Of a DNA stretch of 64,000 nucleotides, positions 56,531-64,000 are shown in pieces. Under the pieces are notes generated by a model, which saw only the letters and a program-made list of their open reading frames with translations, did not search any database and had not been told where the DNA came from. The DNA comes from Mytilus californianus. Taxonomy: Eukaryota; Mollusca; Bivalvia; Mytilida; Mytilidae. Position 1 is the first letter of the stretch; the number at the start of each line of letters is the position of its first letter. The stretch is taken from contig NW_026262742.1 of NCBI RefSeq assembly GCF_021869535.1, forward strand, positions 62,001 to 126,000, in the 5' to 3' direction. The translations under genes and the position numbers were made by a program.

Positions 56531-57120
56531 ATTTCATTCATATTTGTTTTATGTAGTGACTTTAAAGTATCGACTTATATCTATGGATCCTTTATGATGT
56601 TATGACATACTAATAAAATTGAGAATGGACTATATGGCCCATTATCGTAAATTCAATCAGGATTACTGAGTTTTTTCAGTAAACATATATTTAGGATTAT
56701 ACAATTTTTTAATATGACGTGCTTCATTCGCTTTGTGAATAAACCTATGCTATAATTCCAATAAAATTTGTTTGCACATGCGTATATTAACTACTGCAGA
56801 ATAATGAATTTTATCAAATTGGCATGCATTTAACATATTTGATTAACTTAAAACACTTCCAACCTCTTAAATGATGCACACTTATTCATTTATTATGACT
56901 GTAACGTGTTGCAATTCGAAATTGACATATTTGACCTAGAAACGACAACCGTTCATTCTGGCTGTTCAAAACTCCTCCCTCTGAAAAATAACATTGCCAG
57001 TCGTTTGCTTGGTAACAAACAAAAAAGGGAGTTGCATGGAAGAGCCTACAAAAACGCTCTACACTTATACACATCGGACATAGAAATTACCTTAATTGTC
57101 CTTATCAGAATCGAAATAAT

Positions 57121-57264
57121 TGATGCAAGTTATACTTTATTGTAGTTTTAACATGGGTAGGCATTATATTGTGTTATTTCAGCCCTCACTATCGCTTGGG
57201 CAAAATTAATCACGAATATAATGCCTACCCATGTTAAAACTACAATAAAGTATAGCTTGCATCA
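57121..57264. repeat. Near-perfect inverted repeat, 50-bp arms
   Basis: 57121-57170 and 57215-57264 are inverse complements with one mismatch (AAGTTATAC against AAGCTATAC). The 44-base loop contains CCCTCACTATCGCTTGGG. Pairing continues weakly outside the arms. Confidence 0.92.
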
Positions 57265-57269
57265 TTTAT

Positions 57270-57855
57270 TTTCTAATCATTATGACATTTAATAGACGAA
57301 ACTCTTATACATGACATTCAACACAAACTCAAAATAAAAAAAAAAATCAACTTACACGTACTTTAAAATGTATGATGTTTCTTACAGATAGCAAGCTTAA
57401 ATTAAGTAATCTGCTAATAAGAAATCTCGCCGTCATCAAGTTATTTCAGTTCTGCATTTAATTCAGATTTTAGACAGCAGTAAAGCAAATATCATCTTGT
57501 GAAACTACTAAAATATACCCAAAAAACCCAATCAAGAACAAAAGCATGTCGGCATTGCCTTGAATTACAAATGGTCTTTTCAACTAAGCGGTGAATTACC
57601 AGGCTCTTTTCTCTAATCTTACCACATATATGAAATTAACGCTTAATTAATTACGAAAGTAAACGACCATTAAAATTCCAGGGGGTTATGTTTTTTTTTT
57701 CTTAAAAAAATATCCCGATCCCCAATTTGACAAAAAAAAAATGCCTATACCTTTTAGTGTTAAATTTTAAAGAAAAAAAATCCGATTGATCGCGTCGAAA
57801 AACTCAGTGGTATTGTTTCTGACTTAAAAAAACACACAACATACCCGCCCCCTTT
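57270..57855. other. Intergenic DNA
   Basis: AT-rich DNA with A/T runs. No gene. Confidence 0.35.
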
Positions 57856-58090
57856 TTTGATTGATTGATTGATTGTTGGTTGCTTTACGCCGCATTAGCA
57901 CAACAAGGCTATATCGCGGCGAGAGCTAATTCGAATATTTTTTACAATTTAAAGCATATTCTTAAAATCAGACAAAAGGCCCTTCAATAAACTAAAATTC
58001 TAGATTAAAGCAAATTGATTATTTACAAATAAAAATGAACATTAAGATAACGTGATAAAATTTAAAATCGTTTTAAATATAATAACATTT

Positions 58091-61000
58091 TTATATTTTA
58101 GAATATATTCCAACTTCTTTTAAGAATGAAACAATATTTGTAAATGGAACATTATTAAATAAATCATACATATTATTAACATTGAAATGCTTCTTACGAA
58201 TATCAGCAAAGTCAATACAATTGATTAAAACATGTTTTATAGTATACTTGCAGTTACAAGGTATACATTGTGGTTCTACTTCATTTTTTTAAAGATATTC
58301 GTGTGTTATTCTAGTATGACCAATACGACATCTAGAAATAACACACTGATCTTTTCTGCACATAACATTATTGAAAGGTTTACCTAAATTAGGTTTAATT
58401 TCATGTAATTTATTATCATCTTTTTTACTCCATTCATTTTTCAATATATTAAAAACATATTCTCTAATATTAGATTTAAAATCGGTATATGGTATATCAC
58501 AGTTAGATAATGGGTCACCCAGGGCATTCTTTGCCTCAAGGTCTACAGCTGTGTTTCCAAGGATTCCAACATGACTCGGCACCCAAAGAAATAACATTTC
58601 TTTACGAAGAATTTTTAAATTCCTCAATACATATAAAATTTTGAGAATTGTTGGGTTTTTAATTTTAGTATTTTGTATAGCTTGTAAGCATGAAAGTGAA
58701 TCAGAACATATAATAAATTTGGATTTATCTGAAGAAGCAATAAATTTCAAAGCCAAAATTATTGCTTCTGCTTCAGCAGTAAAGATCGATGCATCAGATG
58801 GCAAACGGAGAGTTGCAGCTCTGTCCCTGAAGACAGCAGCAGATGCAACTCTGTCACCATCTTTTGATCCATCAGTATAGACAGTTGAAAAATCTGAATA
58901 ATTGGCTTTGATTTCAGCATAGTGTTGCTGAATTAAAAGCGGATTTGTTTTATTTTTATTGTGTTCACGGAGATCAAATATCATTTTTGGTTTGGGAAGT
59001 TCCCATGGAGGACATTTGCAAGTTTCAACTTGAGCAACAGATTTTAAATCAAAAGAAGCTAAATGTGGTTTTAAACGTATACCTAACGGAGGAATTTTAT
59101 TTTCATGTTTTGCAAAAATATCTTCATAAATTGGATTAAAAACACAGCTGTAGGCAGGATTATCTGAGTAGGCTTTTAGTTTGACAGCATATTGAAGTCC
59201 AAGCTTCAAACGTCTGTTAGAGAGTGAGTGCTCATCAGCCTCTACATACAGACTCTCAACTGGTGAGGTTTTAAATGCGCCAAGACAGAGACGCAAACCC
59301 TGATGATGCACAGCATCGAGAATCTGTATGTAGGACTTCCTTGCAGAGCCATACACTATAGAGCCATAATCTAGTTTAGATCTAACTAGAGATCTATATA
59401 AATTAAGTAAAATGTTGCGATCAGCACCCCAGTCGGTGCTGCCGACAACTTTTAAAATATCTAATGCTTTTAAACATTTCGATTTTAACATTTTGATATG
59501 GGGTAGAAAGGTTAACTTTTTATCGAAAATTAACCCAAGAAATTTGGTTTCATCAACCATTTTAATTGGGTTGCCGTACAAAGTGAGTTCTGGATCAAGA
59601 TGCAATTTCCTTTTGTTACAAAAATGCATCCCGACCGTTTTTGAAATGGAAAATTTAAACCCATTTTCCGAGGCCCATTTTTCAATTCTTCCAAGACATA
59701 ACTGTAATTGTCTTTCTATGTTATTCATATTTTTGCCTCTATAACATATTAAAAAGTCATCAACATACAATGAACCTTCAATATTACTTTTTAAAACTTC
59801 AACAAGGCTGTTGATTTTAAGACTAAATAATGTAACAGATAAAATACTGCCCTGAGGGACACCCATCTCTTGATCATACAGATCAGACATGGTTGAATTT
59901 ACTCTAACATTAAATTGTCTGTTAGATAGAAAATTCGAAATAAAATTTGGCATATTGCCTTTCAACCCCATATCAAAGAGATCTTTTAAAATACCATACT
60001 TCCATGCAGTATCATAGGCTTTTTCTAGATCGAAAAAGACCGACACTACATGTTCATTTTTCGCAAAACCATTACGGACAAATGATTCGAATCGAACAAG
60101 ATGGTCAAGAGTACTGCGACCTTGGCGGAATCCACACTGGATATTGGCTAAAAGCCCATTGGATTCCAGGAACCAAACAAGGCGATCATTGACCATCCGT
60201 TCTAGTGTTTTACAGACACAACTGGTAAGAGCAATTGGTCGATAATTAATAGGATCCGTGTGATCTTTACTTGGTTTTGGAATAGGCACGACGGTTGCAA
60301 GCTTCCAGATTGATGGTAAATCACCAGATTCCCAGATGTTATTCATAAGCTGCAAAAGAGCTTCCAGCGAGGAATCTGGCAAGTGTTTTAACAGTTGGTA
60401 GTGAATATTATCAGGCCCACAAGCTGTATCATGGGCTTTTGACAGAGATGTTTTAAGTTCTTCAAGAGGAAAGAGTTTATTATAACTTTCACCTTTTTTT
60501 GATTTAAAGTTTAATTTAATTTTTTTTTTTTTTTTTAACTTTTTTAAAATCTTCCCTGTAGTTGTTAGAAGAAGAAGATTTCGCAAAAGTTTCACCAAGC
60601 TTGTTGGCAATATCCTTTTCAGATGTTAATAAATCATTGCCATTTTTTAAATGTTTAACTGTGGCTTTAGAATTTTTACCTTTTATCTTTTGTATCATGT
60701 TCCATACTTTTGTCATCGGAGTGCGAGATGTTATCTCCGAGACAAATTTCTTCCAAGACGTTCGTCGTGCTTGCCTGCAAGTCCGTCGTGCCTTAGCGCG
60801 AAAAACACGGAAATTACTCAAGTTTTCCGTCGTTGGTTGTTGATTGAACCGTCTTTCAGATTTTTTACGGTCACCTATTGCTTGATCACAAGCATCATCA
60901 AACCATGGTTTGCTGGGGTGTTTCGGATTTGCCGAGGTCTTAGGAATAGTTCTGTCAGCAATTGACGTTAAAACTGTGTTAAAAGTTAAAATTGGATCTT

Positions 61001-61856
61001 GTACAGTCTCAAACATCTTTGACTGAAGTTCCGCTTGACAGAGATTCTCAAACAAGGACCAGTCCGCTTTGTCAAGTTTCCAACGTGGTACTCTCTGTTG
61101 GGTAGAAGTAAAAAGATGTTCAAGTACTATTGGAAAGTGATCACTTCCACATAGATCATCATGAACACGCCATGAATAATCCAGAAGAAGAGAGGGATCG
61201 CAAATAGTGATATCAATAGCAGAATAAGACCCGTTTCCAGGATGAAGATAAGTATTAGATCCATCATTAAAAATACATAATCCTTCTTGAGAGACAAAGT
61301 CCTCAATGATCTTACCTTTGATATTATGAGACTTGCTTCCCCACAAAGGGTTGTGGGCATTGAAGTCGCCCATAAGTATAAATGGTGAGGGTAATTGATC
61401 AGTGAAGTTTTTGAGTTTAGCTTTATCTATAATTGAATTGGGTTGAATATATATAGAACATAATGTAATTGTTTTATCTAATGATAAACGAATTGCAACT
61501 GCCTGCAGATCCGTGGTGAGTTGGACTGTGCTATGAATGACGTTGTCCTTCACAAAAATGGATGATCCGCCTGCAGCACGTTCATCTACCTTAGAAAATG
61601 TGCTATGCATTGAAGACCTGTTGGTGACCTTCTGCTGTTGTCTGTTCTATGGTCGGGTTGTTGTCTCTTTGACACATTTCCCATTTCCATTCTCAATTTT
61701 ATACATGTTGTATCCTTTTAAAGATACATTGTCACTTTCTTTTAAATGAGTTTCTTGAAGACAAAATGCAGAAGGTAAAAATGACTGAACTAGAAGCGTT
61801 AACTCGAGAAGATTTATTTTAAGACCTCGGCAATTCCATTGGATGATATTAGTCAT
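58091..61856 (-). pseudogene. LINE ORF2: endonuclease, reverse transcriptase, RNase H
   Basis: It starts at ATG 61856, overlapping the ORF1 stop as ATGA. The endonuclease has QWNCRGLK, QETH, GDFNAHN (near 61360) and SDHFP (near 61140). The reverse transcriptase has INYRPIALTS, DLEKAYD, GVPQGSILS and YVDDF (near 59765). RNase H has YTDGS, EAEA, SDS and WVPSHVGILGN. A C-terminal C-x2-C…H…C motif lies at about 58220-58270. Defects are a 96-bp insertion with an in-frame stop (61604-61699), a frameshift at a 17-base A tract (60520-60536 on +) and TAA at 58289-58291, after which the frame continues 65 codons to 58091. Without these it would be about 1,220 residues. Confidence 0.88.
61604..61706 (-). 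mobile_element. Short AATTGAGAATGG-type insertion inside ORF2
   Basis: AAAATTGAGAATGGAAATGG to GGTCTTCAATG interrupts ORF2 between the codons for YNMY and STFSKVDE. It is bounded by ATGTATA and ATGCATA, a near-exact target duplication. The net gain is 96 bp, a multiple of three, but the insert carries an in-frame TAG. The element is much shorter than the copy at 49262. Confidence 0.8.
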
Positions 61857-63374
61857 GATTTGAAAATAGAAACGCAAATGATGTCGAGTTTGCCAGCATT
61901 CTTATTTCGCTCACCCTGAGATTGTGATCTTTCGGGTGGCGGAACACTTTCGATTTCCATTTCAGTTTCGTCGATAAGTGTTGAAAATCTGTTGTGTGAG
62001 GAGAGTCGTCGATCTCCAGGACCACACGCGGCTGCTTTTACTCCGCCTCGACCCCTACCCCGCGACCTCGAATCAGAAGACTTCTGAGAGGATGTATTTA
62101 CTGGCTTCTTTTGGACATCCTTCTTTTCTGGAGAACGAAGAGGAGACGGGGCTCTAGTAGACTTTGTACTGGGTGTAGAAGATAACTTTTTAGATGCAGA
62201 TGAAGGAAGACTATTTGAGATGGAAGAATCATCTATGTCACTAGGAAAAAACCAGACAGATTCACCGCAACAACTGTCTGATTTAACTGCATCTTTTTTA
62301 TCTGATTTCTTTTTTTCATTTTTTTTAGATGATGACATTGAGCTCTGTAAGGAAGATTGAGTTGACTGAGTACTGGTTTTAGAAGGCTTTGATTTTCTTG
62401 GAATAATTAATTTATCGGAAGTTTCTAATTGAACAGGCAACATTGTAAAAGTTTCAGCATCAATTGGCCACGTCATGCGAGTTTGTGTATTCTCATGACT
62501 GAATGAGCGGCCAACTTTGCTGGCGTACGATGGTTTTTTCGAAACTATAGGATCACTCGAAACATAAGCTACCTGTTTAGCTTCTGGGTAACTGATGTTT
62601 CTTTCTGTTTTTATTTTAATAATATTTTTTTCTTTCAGGTAAACAGGGCAGTCCCTAGATGATGAAAAATGGGATTCACCACAGTTTACGCATTTTGAAG
62701 ATTCAGAGCTACAGGTTGTTCACTCGTGTCCTTCGCCAGAACACTTGAAACATCTCTGCGTACCACGACATTGTTTGGTTCCATGACCAAACTTTTGACA
62801 GGTGAAGCATCGAATTGGGTTAGGGATGAATCTGTCAACTCTGATTCCGAAGCAACCTAAAGTAATAGATGAGGGAGGAGTTGGAGTTTTAAAGGTTAAA
62901 AGATATGTATTTAATTTGGTTATGTTTCCATTCTTTTTTATTTGAAATCTAACAACATCAGATACACCTTGGTTTGTTAATTCATCACTAATTTCTTCCA
63001 CGGTAAGATCACCCAGATATTGACTTCTGTCTCGAATGATTCCTTTGCAACTGTTCAAACTATTGTGAGGAGAGACAGAAACAGAAAAGTCTGTAATTTT
63101 TGTCATGGTCAGCAAATTTGTTGATTGACTTTTGTTGGAACATTCAACCAACAAATTCCCTGATCTCATTTTTGAAACTTTTTTAACTGTACCAGCAATG
63201 CTTTGAATTTGTTTATGAATTACAAAAGGAGATATTTTTGAAACTGGTTTTTCATCTGTTCCTTTTATTACAATAAATCGGGGCCAACTATCATCTTCCT
63301 GACAGGGCGCAGAGTCATCACATTTTCTTTTTTTTTGTTGAAGCTAATTGAGAAGTTTGGTTTTTGTTTGCCAT
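61853..63374 (-). pseudogene. LINE ORF1: Gag-like protein with three CCHC knuckles
   Basis: It starts at MANKNQTSQL (ATG 63374), although an upstream in-frame ATG at 63530 exists. A 9-base A tract (63328-63336 on +) carries a frameshift. The frame then runs KCDDSAPCQEDD… through an RRM-like part and the knuckles C-F-T-C-x4-H-x4-C, C-F-K-C-x4-H-x4-C and C-V-N-C-x3-H-x5-C. A TGA at 62720-62722 splits the second knuckle. Ser/Arg/Gly-rich text (SRGRGRGG) follows. ORF1 ends TGA at 61853-61855. It binds element RNA in related LINEs. Confidence 0.8.
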
Positions 63375-64000
63375 ATGAAAGGAGAAAGATTCACTATCCT
63401 TGTCATCCACCCACCTCGGAGTGCCTACAAGGGCGATGCTGTGTTTCCGTGGCGAGCCGCCGGGGTCAAGCGCTAATGCTGAAAGCAAGCTGCAAGTATA
63501 ATGCAGCCTGTCCCCAAAATTAGCACCCAAGATCCACTGCGGAAAGCACCAGATGTTCCAAGAATAGTATACTCAAGCAGAGCGTATCCATCAAGCGAAA
63601 TAGAAAGCGTACCACTTGATTGACCCATGAGCCATCGCCTTCTTCAGTTATCCGAAATATAAATAGCTTAATTTAAATACATGTGTAAAAAATGAAAATT
63701 GTTACAAGAAAGCTTATTGTTGAGGATTAACTGAAGGGCTCGATATGACCAGCCGATTGATCGAACCGGGTCCATCCGACCTCCCGTTTAGATGATATCA
63801 GAGCCAAAGCAGCTTATTGAACTATAGTCTCGTCCGTCCGGGTATTTTCTGACCGTAAAGAGTCTGACTACAGCCCTCATCCGCAAGGATCTCGTCAACC
63901 ACCGACACGGGTAGCAACCCACGGCCAACGGGTTGGAGAACCTATTTTATTCAAAACATCGGGCAACTCGTACGATGTTCGGATCACTTTAGTCTGGTCT
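63375..64000 (-). other. LINE 5' region and flank
   Basis: More GC-rich than the surroundings, with CCGGCGGCTCGCCACGG near 63450 (minus strand). It probably includes the LINE 5' untranslated region. The border with flanking DNA is not visible. Beyond about 63.7 kb the minus strand carries GGTTCGATCAATCGGC, which is B-box-like but not accompanied by a clear A box. Confidence 0.4.

Larger units (their letters stand above)
57859..63700 (-). mobile_element. Non-LTR retrotransposon, nearly full length, I/Nimb-like
   Basis: Minus-strand LINE. The 5' region lies at about 63375 and beyond, ORF1 at 63374-61853, ORF2 at 61856-58091 and the 3' UTR at 58090-57859, ending in (CAAT)n. Domain order (knuckle-bearing ORF1, endonuclease, reverse transcriptase, RNase H, C-terminal Cys/His) suits the I superfamily. 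The clade name is inference. Copy defects are one frameshift and one nonsense codon in each ORF, and a short insertion in ORF2. The true 5' end is not certain and may lie at or beyond 63.7 kb. Confidence 0.85.

Noticed and set aside
56906..57145. Open frame overlapping the left arm of the 57.1 kb inverted repeat
   Set aside because: No motif, weak composition, and it runs into the repeat arm.
58371..60965. Plus-strand open frames opposite LINE ORF2
   Set aside because: Antisense shadows of the reverse transcriptase and endonuclease coding sequence.
63735..63790. B-box-like GGTTCGATC as a tRNA gene
   Set aside because: No A box or cloverleaf could be folded around it.

Overview
This is an intron-rich, AT-rich animal nuclear window. 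It is most likely from a bivalve mollusc and probably a Mytilus-type mussel. That assignment is inference. It rests on spliceosomal introns with GT-AG borders, short conserved coding islands in long AT-rich non-coding DNA, and many dispersed repeats of the kind I associate with bivalve genomes. No operon, Shine-Dalgarno site, bacterial gene or CRISPR array is present.

Region 1 (1-15,900, + strand) is dominated by one gene whose exons I could join by reading frame and splice site, 1289-15876. It encodes about 1,300-1,360 residues. Exons 1 and 2 look like a DDE (RNase H-fold) transposase core of the CACTA/Plavaka type, with a helix-turn-helix-like region before it and a SAP-like segment inside it. 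The later small exons encode a basic/acidic tail. Its introns hold tandem-repeat-core elements, a tRNA-like sequence and MITEs. A CAAT-tailed SINE-like element sits exactly at one splice donor.

Region 2 (15,900-36,000) is mostly non-coding. It holds a TTAA-flanked foldback MITE, a small two-exon PHD-finger gene (21503-22764), an 1.1 kb tandem-core element (25.9-27.0 kb), a 30-bp minisatellite (29.15-30.07 kb), a SINE copy, an array of short CCATGG-centred palindromes (32.64-32.95 kb), a LINE 3' fragment (33.9-34.4 kb) and a 90-bp array interrupted by a foldback element.

Region 3 (36,000-57,800) is a patchwork. It holds a broken acidic Ser-rich coding fragment, a hAT-like fragment, six SINE copies (two in tandem), several MITEs, scattered candidate exons of an unresolved + strand gene (44.8-53.2 kb), a Ty3/gypsy-type 3' LTR and a separate gypsy pol fragment, a Mutator/Kolobok-like exon, a zinc-finger ORF on the minus strand with an ETS-type promoter site, and a near-perfect 50-bp-arm inverted repeat.

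Region 4 (57,859-64,000, minus strand) is a nearly full-length non-LTR retrotransposon. Its ORF1 has three CCHC knuckles. Its ORF2 has endonuclease, reverse transcriptase, RNase H and a C-terminal Cys/His motif. It is inactive: each ORF has a homopolymer frameshift and a nonsense codon, and ORF2 also carries a short SINE-like insertion with a stop. Its 3' end carries the same (CAAT)n tail and adjoining bases as the SINE-like copies elsewhere in the window, so this LINE family is the likely source of the enzyme that mobilises them.
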